Source: Sycobia sp. Sy_11
Taxonomy: Eukaryota > Arthropoda > Insecta > Hymenoptera > Epichrysomallidae
Assembly: GCA_018907035.1 (NCBI GenBank)
Contig: JACCIC010000021.1
Location: 3,502,001 to 3,566,000, forward strand
Direction: 5' to 3'
Length of the DNA stretch: 64,000 nucleotides
Below, piece by piece: positions 1 through 13,049 of this stretch. The notes under the pieces were generated by a model, which was given only the letters and a program-made list of their open reading frames with translations, was not told where the DNA came from and searched no databases. The position numbers and the translations under genes were made by a program. How positions within the stretch are numbered: position 1 is the stretch's first letter; each line of letters begins with the position of its first letter.

Positions 1-1860
1 AATCTGGTATGTGTGCGAAGGCGAACGTTGGCAAACGAAATTTCATCCGCGCATCCTGCTATTTTTAACGCCGAATTTGTTTCGTCACGTAAAATTGACT
101 GATGGGGCTCGAGTTCATGTTCTTGGACACTAGGATAAAAAACGAACGCGCGTAAGAGAAGAGAACGCTATGTTAATTATGGAACTATTGTCAAAATTCC
201 ATCTATAGTAAAAGTCTACGTTGTGTAACGATAATTTTAAAAAATTGTTCTATTTTCATAAACATGCGCGAACGTAACAGTCATGTTTACGTATAGTCGC
301 ACGTATTTATAGATTTATGTTTTTATTCATACCTCTTATTTCGTCGAAGTATAGATTTCGGTACAGTTCTTTAATTATTTCAAAACAAAACGAGTTAACT
401 GTAAATACAATAAATGGTATACTTAATGATTAATGCGAAATTTAGACGCTCGTATGCAAGAATTAAGCAACCAAAATTTTAGTTTTATATTTAACGATGC
501 CACGACGTATCTTCTGAAGTTCAAACAATTCTAATGATCATATGTGGATATGCTGCCCTGAGCTTTTTTAGCGATGCATTTTTAGAAATCGAAAAAGAAA
601 GTATCGACGAACGGTGGAAAAAAACTGGATAATACGTACATGACTGTGTGATCGTGGTGTGATTTTTGATCTAAAAAATCGTTATGGGGCATAATAATGA
701 GATAATGTGCAGAATCAGCGTAAGAATTCCGGACGCTTGTTCCGTGCAATCCTTCATGCAAATTCGTAAATATATAATTTCAAAGCAATTAACTCCCTCA
801 TCCATCCGATACGCGGCTTATGATTATTGGGCTTTGGTTACGGCGCACTGATCACTCAATCAAGATTCGTCGCCGTTTACAATCCTATTGTTGAAGAACA
901 AAATTGTCGTATTTAGCGTCCATCAGTAGTTTCTGAATCAAAATGTGTGTGTGTGTGTGTGTGTGTGAGGTACGGTCCGTCCCTTCCCACGGTCGAAATT
1001 CAGCAGTTTCAAAACAAAAGTCGGATAACATGGCACCTTAATACTCACTTAGCATTGTCGAAATAATACTTACGGATAACAACACGAAGTAACCAATTTT
1101 CCAATATCTTCAGAAATTTCTCTAAAATAAAATGTCTCCGACTATTGTCTTAAATGATGCTCTTCGTCGCTCCGAACCTTTTCATTTCTCGGTGACGATG
1201 AGCTGGAGCGACAAGAGCGGGATTCTCGACATTGGCTTCTTTCTGGCTCTTATTAGAAACATTTTTTTATTCAAACTATTAATGCCAGTATTTACGAGAC
1301 TTTTACAAAAAAAAAAAAAAAAAAAATGGGTTACAAATTCTTTTTTTCATCGGCTGAAAATCGATGGACGCGCCAAAGGAGTTTTATAAATTTATACCTC
1401 TCGTTAAGGAAAATACTACGTCATGATTAAAACCGTCAGCATATATAATATTATGTTTGGAGACTATTATATAACAGCATTAGCAATATTAACATATATT
1501 ACTATTATATAACAATATTAACAGTTTGTCGGCGTAAGAAACAAAAATGAACTGTTACAATATCCCGCGAAATTTGAAAAGTCACCTTATTTTTCGAGCT
1601 CAACTTCTACATATACCACGTGTGCTAATAACGAACTCGTATTTTTATTTTTTACCATCCCAATAATTGACATAATTAGTTAGAACAAAGGTTGGATAAA
1701 AGCATCGTGACAATGAATTATACGCGTTTAATAAAGTACGCGCGCCTACGAGGAACATATTCGACCCGACCAAATGTAATTGCAGCGTATACCATTATAA
1801 TATTCATTTCTTACGCGTTCTTATATATACATATTTCGTATATTTTCTTGTGCGGGCAGG
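1..1860. other. Gene-free AT-rich segment
   Basis: No coding exon recognised on either strand. It holds a (TG)n run of 24 bp at 944-967, an A-run at about 1308-1326 and the imperfect duplication at 1463-1523. An 85-codon frame at 1132-1389 crosses the A-run and resembles nothing known. Confidence 0.6.
1463..1523. repeat. Imperfect tandem duplication
   Basis: ACTATTATATAACA occurs at 1463 and 1501, each followed by CAATATTAACA; the second copy lacks about 9 bp present in the first. Confidence 0.6.
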
Positions 1861-1891
1861 AATAGTGATATTTATGTATGTGTATATATAT

Positions 1892-1899
<8 letters not shown>

Positions 1900-1940
<41 letters not shown>
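1900..1940. repeat. (TA)n microsatellite
   Basis: About 40 bp of TA repeats, preceded by a looser TA/TATG stretch from about 1861. Confidence 0.95.
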
Positions 1941-1942
<2 letters not shown>

Positions 1943-2308
1943 AAGCTTTGAAAAAAGCGTTCACCTCCCATATTATACGCGTCGTTGTTATATAATCCTG
2001 CGAACTCTGTCCTTCCCCCTCCCGCCCCCATTAAACCTGGCTTAAAATAAAAACCAGCTCGACCGAGCTCGCGAACATTATATATATCTATATATACATA
2101 TATCCTGTACGACAAGCATCGATAAAAGCCCGACAATACACTCGCCATACGGAAGCGGCCGGCAAAATCCGAGAAAAAAAGTCTGGTCGCGCTGCTCTTG
2201 CTGCACGTTTCGTTCGCAAATTGCTGGTCGAACTACTGGCTATATTGCTGTGCATCTCCCTCACTCCCCCCTCCCCGCGACGGGCTTCTCTCGACAGCCA
2301 TTATCTCT

Positions 2309-2310
<2 letters not shown>

Positions 2311-2346
<36 letters not shown>
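2311..2346. repeat. (CT)n microsatellite
   Basis: Uninterrupted CT run of 18 units. Confidence 0.95.
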
Positions 2347-2349
<3 letters not shown>

Positions 2350-2440
2350 CCTACCCCCATTAAAGAGCCGTTAAATAATAAAAACCGCCATATTGGTACT
2401 GGAATGGGGCGACCCAGCTTCCCGCTCCCCCCGTTGTGCA

Positions 2441-2442
<2 letters not shown>

Positions 2443-2494
<52 letters not shown>
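2443..2494. repeat. (TA)n microsatellite
   Basis: About 52 bp of perfect TA repeats. A CA-TA-TG mirror stretch capable of folding lies nearby at about 2920-2970. Confidence 0.95.
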
Positions 2495-2495
<1 letters not shown>

Positions 2496-4375
2496 GTATA
2501 CATAGGTATACATGCGCATACATATGCGTATAATACAATACGCGAACGGGGCCCGCGCGGTGTGTGCACGGTTGAAAAGAGGATTATCCTTCTCGGCGAT
2601 ACGTCTCCGTTCTCGCTCGCCGCGGGGCGAGTCTCCCGGTTTCGCCAATGAGCGGTGTAGACGCTCGCGCACGCGTCCGCGCCTCGCGCGCGCAGCACAA
2701 TGGGACTTTGGCGGTATAACTGAGCCGCGTATGTGTTAATGCGCGTATATATAGATATAATACGGGGACCCTATAGGATTATATTGCGCTGCGCTTACAC
2801 GATGGTGGGATATTGCTTTTAACCCTCGGCGGTGCGCGTATCGGCAATGGCAGGCGCATATCATCGGATGCGAGGTCCACGGGAGATGCGTACATAACGC
2901 GCTGTAGGGTTGTTACTCACACAGACACACACAGACACACACATATATATGTGTGTGTGTATATATATATAAGCGAGCCGAACTTTGGATAATCTCGCGC
3001 AAATAAACATCGTTGATGCTTCCCGCGTCGTGTTCGCTTTTGTCACGCGAAGAGGTGCGAAAAAGGAGTCTGGAATGAGACTTTTTTTTTTTTTTTTTTG
3101 TTTCTTTGTTTCGTTTTTTTGGTTGTCCCTTGATGGTGTCGTTATCGATATCTAACTTGTGGAGGGTAGCCGAAGACGAGATCTTATTTGCTTATTTGAG
3201 GATGAATAATTGTCATGCAAAGATGCCGGATCGTGAGAAAAAAAAGTACGGCTCTGTTTGCTCCCTTTTGAATAACATAGGTGTGAGTGTAAAAAATAAA
3301 AATTCACAACGATTACCAAGAATTTTTATTATTATAAAAATATGAAATGCTCGCATTTTTCATGAAGCTGATGGTTTTTTTAATTGATAAATTTTCATTT
3401 TTATTATAAAAGCTTAAACAAGCGTTTGTAATAATTTTTTTAGTATTTCAAAAAAAATTATATGTATATGTATATATATGTATATATACTATTGGAGTAT
3501 TTTGGCTATAGAATATGAATTGAACCATTTAACCATCATATTTGATTTTATATAAGAAAACTTCGTATTCATAGAAAAATATGATGGGTGTCAACCATGA
3601 TGGATGTCATTGCAACCCGTTTATTTCAATAAAGATTTTGCCGAATTGACATTTTTTGCAAAAGTAGTTTTGGTCTAATATTGCATGGTTTCTACACATT
3701 AGACAGTGCTGTAAATATGATTAGATATTATTATTGCAAAAGTCAAACTTGATAATGATGGAAATAATAAATAATAATTATATATTTTATTATTTGAAAA
3801 TAATATTATCGAGGCATGAGTAAACAATCTATAAACAACTGTAATAATTAAGCATACCTTTAACAATATTCAAAAGCTAGAATAACATTTAGATTGATAA
3901 ATATTTTTTCGAAAAAAACATGTAAACAACGTAGAAAGCGAAACACATTTAATTCAAACTATTGCGATTACTCCAATTTTCAAGCTCTGCAAACGCGATA
4001 CGAGAGCCCATGGAAATTGAATATACAGTACACGAGACGTCTTTTATAAACGTGTGAAATTCTGTACAAAACGATATTTTAGGTTTTTGGTTTTTTTTTT
4101 TTTTATTTTGATCGTTCCCGGACTGGTCGAAGCGACGCCAGACGCGACACGACGCTGTTATATGCGCACGCCCCATCTACTATTACTAGCGATGACGCTA
4201 CGAAAACGCTAACACCGTGGAGTAACAAGTTATAACAGCCTTCTGAGACATATCTATATAGATAGTATATATATATATATATACATATATATTTCCTCTT
4301 CTTTTTTTCTTGCTTGTATCAAATGCCTGTTATATATATATATAGAATATAGTATAATATATATTATATATATAG

Positions 4376-4501
4376 AGGTATATGTTCACTATTGCGATCG
4401 CCTATAACATGAAGTGATATATATATATATATTATATATTATATATATATATATATATATAGGTATATGTTCACGATTGCGATCGCCTATAACATGAAGT
4501 G
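4376..4501. repeat. Tandem duplication, 41-bp unit at 85-bp spacing
   Basis: Copies at 4376-4416 and 4461-4501 are identical except for one base (TCACTATTG against TCACGATTG). Each contains GATCGCCTATAACATGAAGTG and is followed by a TA-rich tract, so the duplicated unit probably includes the TA array. TA-rich sequence surrounds both copies from about 4330 to 4540. Confidence 0.85.
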
Positions 4502-5037
4502 GATATATATATATATATGATATATATATATATATATTGCCCCCGCGTTGGACAGCATACAAATCCTGCGGGTGTTTTTCGTCAATTTCTGATAACCACG
4601 GAATTATAGTGGAACCGCTGCGGGCGCTCGCGTAAATTGAGCGACGAATGAAAAGTGGACGGGGGAGGGATATCATACGACAATTGTGACGATATATATA
4701 TATATATATATTGTACAGAGTGTTACGTATTAGGTAAATGCAAAGGAATCACGTCGTATAAAACGAGGCATCGCGTTAGGTTATAGACCAGAGGTCGCTC
4801 GCGCACATGTTGTAGATGCCATTATCCATGATTATCCGGGCTATTATGTACATTTTGCTTCCAATAAATGCGGATATAACATATTAATACATGATCAGAT
4901 GTATTAAGCATTCCATCGCGGATCTGCATGCTCTTGTATAAACAATACACACCAGGGTTTTCCATTTACTCGCTCTGAACTCAAATAGTAATCGAGCTAT
5001 CTGTAGTTCCGCTGATCCACTGCTTTTAACTATAGAT

Positions 5038-5039
<2 letters not shown>

Positions 5040-5124
<85 letters not shown>
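5040..5124. repeat. (AC)n microsatellite, longest CA array in the window
   Basis: About 84 bp of uninterrupted AC repeats (roughly 42 units). Confidence 0.97.
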
Positions 5125-5128
<4 letters not shown>

Positions 5129-5176
5129 AACGCTATATAACTTCGACCCATCGAGAATATATATTATGTACTCAAG

Positions 5177-5225
5177 GATTTCTCTCTCTCTCTCTCTCTC
5201 TCTCACTCTCTCTCTCTCTCTCTTT

Positions 5226-5275
<50 letters not shown>
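5177..5275. repeat. Compound (TC)n-(TA)n microsatellite
   Basis: A TC tract with one interruption (about 5177-5224) passes through TTTCTTTA into a TA array of about 47 bp. Confidence 0.95.
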
Positions 5276-5281
<6 letters not shown>

Positions 5282-5968
5282 GCGCTGCTAATTGTTTCAA
5301 TAATTGAAAGAGCATATTCCCAAGGGAAACTTCATAATTTCTTTCTTCTTTTTTTATTTAAAATTGACGCAAATTTATTTGTAATTTTGCAGCGGGAACG
5401 AGGATTCACTTGGATTCGTGCCCTGTGCTTATATATTATGTACAGATAAGACGGATTAATAAAATCCGCAAATCAATTTCTCTATATTATTACTTATAAA
5501 AGTGGAATTAAGTTGAAGGTGTTTTTTTTTTAAATCAAACATTACCCATGACTCAATTATGTTATTTATAAATTTTAAAATTATTAAAACGTGGGATGGC
5601 ATAATGGCAAATATTATATTTAAATTAATTAAATTAATTGAACTATATATTGGACATATATTGTATTTATAACGCTGTAACGAGCGCCCGTATACATTAT
5701 TACATTATACCTCGCTAATAATAGTATATATACTTAGGAACGCATAATAATGACATTATATTGATATACTTAAGTAGCACTCGACACAGTCTAATTTATC
5801 GTTCATCTCTAAAAAATCTTTCAAGCATATGAAATTTAAAGAAAACTCAATCCCACGGAAAAGTCGATGGAAACGACATCGACGACACAAACCAACCACA
5901 AAGCCATTTGCCTCAAAGAAGAGATTTCGAAAAGAATAGAACAGGTATATATACATACACACACATAC

Positions 5969-5971
<3 letters not shown>

Positions 5972-6012
<41 letters not shown>

Positions 6013-6112
6013 CGCGAGGATTTGTAGAATATACTGCGAAGACCGATACCCGTATAAATACTCGATTGTCCGTCGACATTATAATATACAACGAAGAAGA
6101 AAACGAGAAGAG

Positions 6113-6146
<34 letters not shown>
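5972..6146. repeat. (TA)n and (GA)n arrays
   Basis: TA array at 5972-6011 and GA array at 6117-6146, about 105 bp apart; a G-run follows at about 6194-6203. Confidence 0.93.
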
Positions 6147-6149
<3 letters not shown>

Positions 6150-7586
6150 AGAAAAAGAGCTGGTATATTTTAACGCCGAAATATAATCGCACCTGGGGGG
6201 GGGGCTTCTATTCAGGTAAACCGCATCGAGGAAAATTTAAGTTTCGCCTGCATGAGAAAGAAAGACGATGAGAAGTATAGGGGGGGGGGGAGAATCGATC
6301 CGGCACGTCGTCGCTCCTTTTCACCAAAATCCGGCTATATATCTATATATATATATATATATACATATATATACATATATAGGGACTTTGCCATAACGGG
6401 AGCACCAGTCCGACCGCTAATTGGGCCCGATAAGTATTTAACAACCTCTCGATTCTCGATGCTGGCTCGTCGCTCACCGCTGGGGAGGAGCCCCTTGCAC
6501 ACTGGCATCCGTAATCGTGCACAACTGTTCTTCCCCCCCTTCCTCGTCGAACCTCCTCGTGCCCCGTTCGTTTTTCATCGCGCGACGCGCGACGAGCCGG
6601 GCCCTGGCGTTATATAATACATTCCGCCATCCCGGGGAATCCACGGTACTTATCCACTTTCGGTACCTACTCTATCCCTTCTTTATGCACGGCTCTATCA
6701 CGCCGCGATTGATGGTAGCCGGTTGGGGGAAGCGGAGGGGGAACGTAGATGTCGCTAATTTTCTGTTATATACGATTAGCGGAACTTTTTTTTGGCTGGA
6801 CGATTATAGACAATGATTTTTATGATTTCGACCGTATTTTTTCAGGGATTTTTCTGGGTCGGGTTGAGGACGATGAATTACGATGAAGATCTTCATGCTA
6901 TATTGACTGTATATGTACAGGACCACAGGCTCGGTGAAGTCATGTCTGCATGTCAAGATGAAGGCCCAAGGAGTAGCTAAGGTGTGCGTGCGATGGTTTG
7001 GATATGGTCCAGATTGAGCGAGGTATTATAGCTGAGATTGAAGTTTTACGAAGAACGGGCTTTCCTAATGAATTATGTCATTGTCTTATTTACAAAGTAT
7101 ATTCTGTCTCTCGAATTAAATTAAAGATACATTATCACTAGTTAAAGTATTTTTTTAAGCGATTTTGTTTTTGAGCATTCAATATTCAATTAATAAAGAA
7201 TTACATTCAAAGCAAAAAAATCTGCGCTAAACAATGTGTTTGGTTTCATAGCGAGATTGCCAATTGAAGTTCGGTTGATTTTGCATGCGTTAACGGCTGA
7301 TTAATATTTTATATACATTCTTATAGTTGAACGAATTTTATTTGACGACAACTGAAAAACTAGAAAATTGATAGGTTCTATGTAGGTTCGTTGTAATTTT
7401 TTTGGATCTCGAAATGTCATTCTTTCTTCAAATTCTATCGCTCGAATTTTCATCAAAGAGATTCATCTGGCTCCAAAATAATAGCCAATTTAATTACAAA
7501 CTGTGAGTAAAAGAACGCGATATTTTCGAAATAGAAAAGCGTTAACTTTTAAAATTATAAACTGATGGGATAATTTCGAATATGCT

Positions 7587-7589
<3 letters not shown>

Positions 7590-7641
<52 letters not shown>
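7590..7641. repeat. (AT)n microsatellite
   Basis: About 52 bp of perfect AT repeats. Confidence 0.95.
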
Positions 7642-7642
<1 letters not shown>

Positions 7643-7698
7643 CATGTAAAAGAAAAAGTCATTATTGCCATGCTGTAATATGCGTCTCGAAAAGAAAA

Positions 7699-7737
7699 GC
7701 AATTTTCATATGCAATTTTCATATGCAATTTTCAACA
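7699..7737. repeat. 13-bp minisatellite, three copies
   Basis: The unit GCAATTTTCATAT repeats at 7699, 7712 and 7725, the last copy diverging at its final three bases. Confidence 0.85.
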
Positions 7738-8544
7738 AAGAAACCAATTTATCAACGATTACATATACATAAAATATCAACCACCTCTTCTATGTCAATT
7801 AAATTTCATCTATCATATATTGTTTAATGCACTCGATCAATGCCACCTTCCCCCTCCCTTCTTGACACACATCGCGTGATCGCCCTGCACTAATTATAAG
7901 CTCTTTCGTTTTCTCGCGGAAAATGAAAAATGAAGAAAAAAAACGAGACTGCGCGAGGAAAAGAGGGAAAGGGAAGTAGGGAAAAAATTGATTGCTTCGA
8001 ATTGTTTAGATGTATATATATATTATAACATATAGTCACGGGAATTTTTCAGGGACGTCGGATTTAATATTTCAACGGGACAAATGCGGCATTATCACGG
8101 GAATTCGCAAATGAGAATAAGATATATATATATATATACGCCCGCGCATCACGCCGCGGGCCGCGGGCCACAATAGATATAGCAGCAACAGCGACGGCAG
8201 CGAAGGGTGGCTCGGGCCGCGGTATGAATAATCAAACGCCGCAGTGACGGGAACTGGAGAGGGGGTGGCGGTATATAGAAGATTCGTTCGCGCGCCATCG
8301 AGTGTAAGAGGGGCACGAGTCCATTAGAAGCCCGGCTATATATATATATACATATATATATGGGGTACATATAGCCAGGACTCCGTCAGGCAGTGCCCGC
8401 GCTCGCGCGCGCACGTTGCCCGGTAATAAAATCGCGCCATTATATTCGCGTGCGCGGCGCGGGTGCCGCGTGTATTGTCGGTGGGCGAAAGGAGGGGAGG
8501 AGGGAAGATTATGCGCCTCCTACCACCAAGGTTCTCTCTCACCC

Positions 8545-8547
<3 letters not shown>

Positions 8548-8582
<35 letters not shown>
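8548..8582. repeat. (TC)n microsatellite
   Basis: About 35 bp of TC repeats in a GC-rich setting. Confidence 0.95.
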
Positions 8583-8585
<3 letters not shown>

Positions 8586-10781
8586 CTCGCTCCGCGTCAC
8601 CCAAACCCCTTCTGCCGTGCGAGTAGCGCGGCCGGCCGAGCGAGGAGCTCGATAAGTGAAAACATCCCTTATACATCCCCATTGTATTCGGAATCGACCG
8701 CGAATTAATAGCCCCGGGAATATATAATAGGGGCGAGAGCCGTGCGCACGGGTTTTCGTTTAAAAATTGAAGAGTTCCTTATATATATATATAGTGATGT
8801 AGATGGAATTCAGTTTCCCACTCATATCCTACTGTACGTGTACTTAATATCCGTATAGGCGCGCATTTTACCTATTAAAGCTTCACTTTTTTCGCACGAC
8901 TCTTCTCCCAATAAATGGACATTATTATACGTGTTTATTTAATCGGAAGAACTTATTCGAGGATATTGTGTATATTTTTCATAGGTATGTATAATAAACA
9001 TGTGTATATATATATATATGTACGATCGGTAAACGACCGCGTGTGAGAAGGATGGGCAACGATTTTATTGGATGTGTGATGTGGTTGAACAGACGATTCG
9101 TGTAAATAAATACATGATTAAAAAAGAACCTAACAAAAGCATACCGTTTTCTATTCAGAGTTAAAAATCAATGAAAGTCAAACGATTATAATTTTCGATT
9201 GTATTAGAGAAAACAAAAAATTCATCCATAATGTGTTAAATTTGTCAGGTGATAATAATTATAATACGCCACTCACGCCGCTCCATTATACAGTAGAAAT
9301 ATTTACAAATTTACCCGCAAAATGTAATTCATTTTGAACGTATAATACAAGTCTTATGAATGTATAAATAAATACAATTCAATAAAATATAATTCATCAT
9401 TTATAAAGCCTTATCATTTTATTAATATTTTAATCTATATTTTTTTTATATTAAATACAATAAATACAGTCGTAGAATGAAATGTCCTAACAATACTTAA
9501 TTTTTGGCTTTAGTAACTATTTAGTACTTTCATTTGTCTATCCATTTTTTTCTAGTTCTTTATTATATTTTTACTATTTAAGAAATTCTTATAGAAAATT
9601 ACAGCAAGAGCTGACTAAATAACATCGCTTTATTAATTTATAATTAATGCTTTGCAAGATTCTAAAGATCTGCGCTGAAATTGTAACTTATTAGGTATTA
9701 AAACCGTTGTATATTTAAAAATACGATAAAGAGAAAGAGCAACGTGTTTTATTGATTTTTAAACAATGGATTATTAGCGAGGCGGTAATAAAGAAGAATT
9801 TTAGATGCGAGAGACGCGCGTGTTTTTAAAACTACGTAATTTCTTTTTTTAACGAATAGCACTTTCATTTTATAAATTGGCTCCTCCACCTTTTCATTTC
9901 ATAAAGAAACAATTACGTATCGTTTTTTCCAATGATTGAAATCCACGTTCATTAAACGACGAAATTTAACGATATTGTGATTCATGTATCTATGACGGCA
10001 GATATTAATGTAGTTTCTATTATTTGCATTGTTTCTCACTATTACATTTTTCCCTTTTCGATAGACGCCAATTCTTCAACCTTACGTTCTTACAAGATAA
10101 TATCAAAAATAAAATTTTAATGGTTTTTAATTTTATTTTGTCGAAAATAAACAATATTGTCCCAACAGTTACCTGCACGTGAATTACAGCATTTGATATT
10201 GTTTTTATACTAAACCAACAATTTTATCACGACAATTATAAACGCATATTCCGACATTTTCGCGTGCGTTCAGTCGACGCGAGGACATTTCCTTTTCTGT
10301 GTTCGCCCGTCAAAATTATACTTCAAGGGTTTTGAAGCAGCGCAGTTTCATAAATGTAACGAGTATGACGGAAAGACAAATATATATCCAGGGAGTCCCA
10401 AATACGATCTGACCTATCCTAACGGATCGGTACTGATCAAGAAAGGGCCCGCCTCGATCGCGTGTCGAATCCAGGACTCGCTCGTTGGCCAACGAAGACG
10501 GACGGTGCACCTGTGCAATAGCGCATAAATTCTTCGCAACTTTTCGAACTATACGTGCACGATCTCGGTATAAATAGCGTCCCTCGCTTCTTCCCGATTG
10601 GCTCGTGCGATCGATCATATTTTGGGCCACTCCTATTTATTAGGCGTTGGGCATGACTCGTTGTAACATTCGCCCGGCGGAGAACGGAAGCTGACGTGAT
10701 CAATCGGTGATGTCGGAATCCTCGAGACATCCCCCAACGACGGCGTACGTAACGTAATAACTTATGCGATCGGACGATTCT

Positions 10782-10920
10782 CTAATATATTCTTTTCTTC
10801 CAGTTTAAGTTTTCATTGTATGCCTGAACCCGAAGCCGCTAAAATTTAATTTTGTGTATTTGAAATGGTGAACAATCTTAAAGAGTGGACCAAAATAATA
10901 AAAGTTCGATTGAAACAAAA
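10782..10920 (+). other. Strong splice acceptor with possible short terminal exon
   Basis: CTAAT (10782-10786), a pyrimidine tract and TTCTTCCAG ending at 10803 make a complete acceptor. From 10804, one frame reads LSFHCMPEPEAAKI then stops at TAA 10847-10849, and AATAAA follows at 10897-10902. This could be the last exon of an unseen gene to the left, or an untranslated exon of Optix, or chance. The 14-residue peptide is not recognised. Confidence 0.25.
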
Positions 10921-11342
10921 AACAGTCGTTTACGGCTACAATGATAGTTATATGTTTCTGAAGAAATCACACGTATGACAATTGTCAAGAGAAATAAATT
11001 TATTAAAATAAATTATTTTTATTTAATTTCTTTTTTGTTACATTATGTATTCCATTAAAATGTATAAAGAAAACAATTAAATCACGTTTATGTTGTTTCT
11101 TTTAATATTCTATGGGATTATAATATAATAAACGCCTATTTTTTTAATTGAAAATAAACTACTGGTTACTATCTTCACGTCCACAATTGCCATTATTGCC
11201 CTGATACAGTGGCGCCATCGTATACGCGATGGTCGTCATCTTTGTCAATACTGATGCGAGCGTTTTTATTTTTTGTCGGCGGCGATCCATGTCGCCCGAG
11301 CGTGAATTGTTATTTATGCATATACCGAACGACTTTGGAACG

Positions 11343-11384
<42 letters not shown>

Positions 11385-12227
11385 ATAACGTTCTGCTAAT
11401 TTTCGAGAGTTTACTTGGATTCATTTTTGTTGTAATGGCGTAAAAGTGACATCGCTATACCGTGCAATGGTAAATCTTTTGGAAGAAGTAAACTAGAACC
11501 TATTCTCAAATGTGTGTGTGCGCGCGCGTGCATGTGTGTGTGTGTGTGAAGTATATAGACCATATATACATAGCCAAATATAGCGTCAATTGCGAAAGGA
11601 TGAGCCATTAAATATATAAAGGTGTACGAAAAAAAATATAGAATACATCGAGACAAATCGATATATAAATATTCTACGATGTTTCTGCAATTAATCTAAT
11701 TTCATTTTGTTTTCAAATTATATTGTTAGGAGATTTGCGCTAAAATCTTACTCTTAATGTGACGTATAGTGACACTTGAAACTGAGCCGTTGATTTATGT
11801 TACACTTTTTTGACCAGAAAGGATATTGGACCATATAAATCACCGAGAGTTCCAATGAGGCAAATAAATTTCTTAGTTTGCAAGTATATAGTTGTAATCG
11901 TACATCATTGATATCCTGAATGTTGAATGTATTTCCTTACATATATTTATATAATTTGACAATCTATATGAAGTTTGCTAATTAATTCCATTTCTTTTTT
12001 TTTTTTTAATTCTATATAATTTCCATTCTAACCAATCAATATTATATTATATAATAAGTCTTGAATTATACTAAAGAAATACACGGACAATGTATAGATT
12101 TTTAGCTCGTTATCTCCCTTAAAAATTTACCAAAAATATCCAGCAAAAGAAAGTGACGCGTATCCGCCTCTCAAAAAACCGAGATCCCGGGCGAAGTGTC
12201 GGCGTTACACGCCGAGTAAATATTATT

Positions 12228-12230
<3 letters not shown>

Positions 12231-12278
<48 letters not shown>
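12231..12278. repeat. (AT)n microsatellite
   Basis: About 48 bp of perfect AT repeats. Confidence 0.95.
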
Positions 12279-12280
<2 letters not shown>

Positions 12281-12683
12281 CCTCCTAGCTAAGAGCGTCT
12301 ATTGAAAAAACACACGACCGACAGACGCATACGCTCGCGTAACGTCGGCGACTAAAAATAAAGCCCATCGCCATCGATAGAGATCGTACGTCCAATAAAT
12401 ATAAATCGTTGAGTGTGCCTCCTTCCGATCCCCTCCCTCCCTCCCCCCGGCGCGAGTGGGGAGCCGCCAACGAGTAAACGATGGCGGAGCGCGGAGCATC
12501 GCGTCGAACCCCCGAAAGCGTGTAAAAAACAGCGGAGCGAGATGGATGTAATACAAAGCAGCAGCGAGTGCGCCGGAGAGGGTGTGGGGAGAAAAGTTAA
12601 AAGGCAAAAAAAAAAGGCTGTCAATCTTCGGTATCGTTATATATATATATATATATATTGCGGAGAAGCTAGCTCTTATATTC

Positions 12684-12686
<3 letters not shown>

Positions 12687-12745
<59 letters not shown>
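12687..12745. repeat. (TC)n microsatellite
   Basis: About 58 bp of perfect TC repeats; a short TA array precedes it at about 12640-12658. Confidence 0.95.
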
Positions 12746-12748
<3 letters not shown>

Positions 12749-12956
12749 TGTCTGTCTCCCTTCATCTTGGCTGAGCTGCAGATCCAGCCTCGGGAAGAGC
12801 GCATATAGTTTTATATCCTATATAGAGAGATCGCGTCGGCGACGTACGGGGATCGCGTTTCGCTCTCGCGGTCTCATCTCTCCCTTCCACTGTACGGCCC
12901 TTCGGCAGCGAGGCTGCCTCCCACCCGCATCTCGATCCGCTCACTACTTCATGCTA

Positions 12957-12962
<6 letters not shown>

Positions 12963-13008
<46 letters not shown>
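12963..13008. repeat. (TA)n microsatellite
   Basis: About 46 bp of TA repeats ending about 40 bp before the candidate element at 13050. Confidence 0.95.
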
Positions 13009-13009
<1 letters not shown>

Positions 13010-13049
13010 GGCTCCTCTAAAAGGATACATACAGCCATGCCTCCTCGTA

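Larger units (their letters stand above)
2961..7589. other. Gene-free segment with scattered simple repeats
   Basis: AT-rich DNA with T-runs (about 3080-3099), the TA-rich duplication near 4.3-4.5 kb and the CA/TC/TA arrays at 5.0-5.3 kb. Around 6.4-6.8 kb it turns GC-richer, but the frames there show no conserved domain. Nothing else could be identified. Confidence 0.55.
7738..12230. other. Gene-free segment including a quiet AT-rich island
   Basis: A CpG-rich patch (about 8.15-8.75 kb) carries the TC array. From about 9.03 to 11.33 kb microsatellites are absent and the sequence is AT-rich. The acceptor at 10803 is described separately. CA arrays occur at about 11350-11381 and TG/CG runs at 11512-11548. 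Confidence 0.5.
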
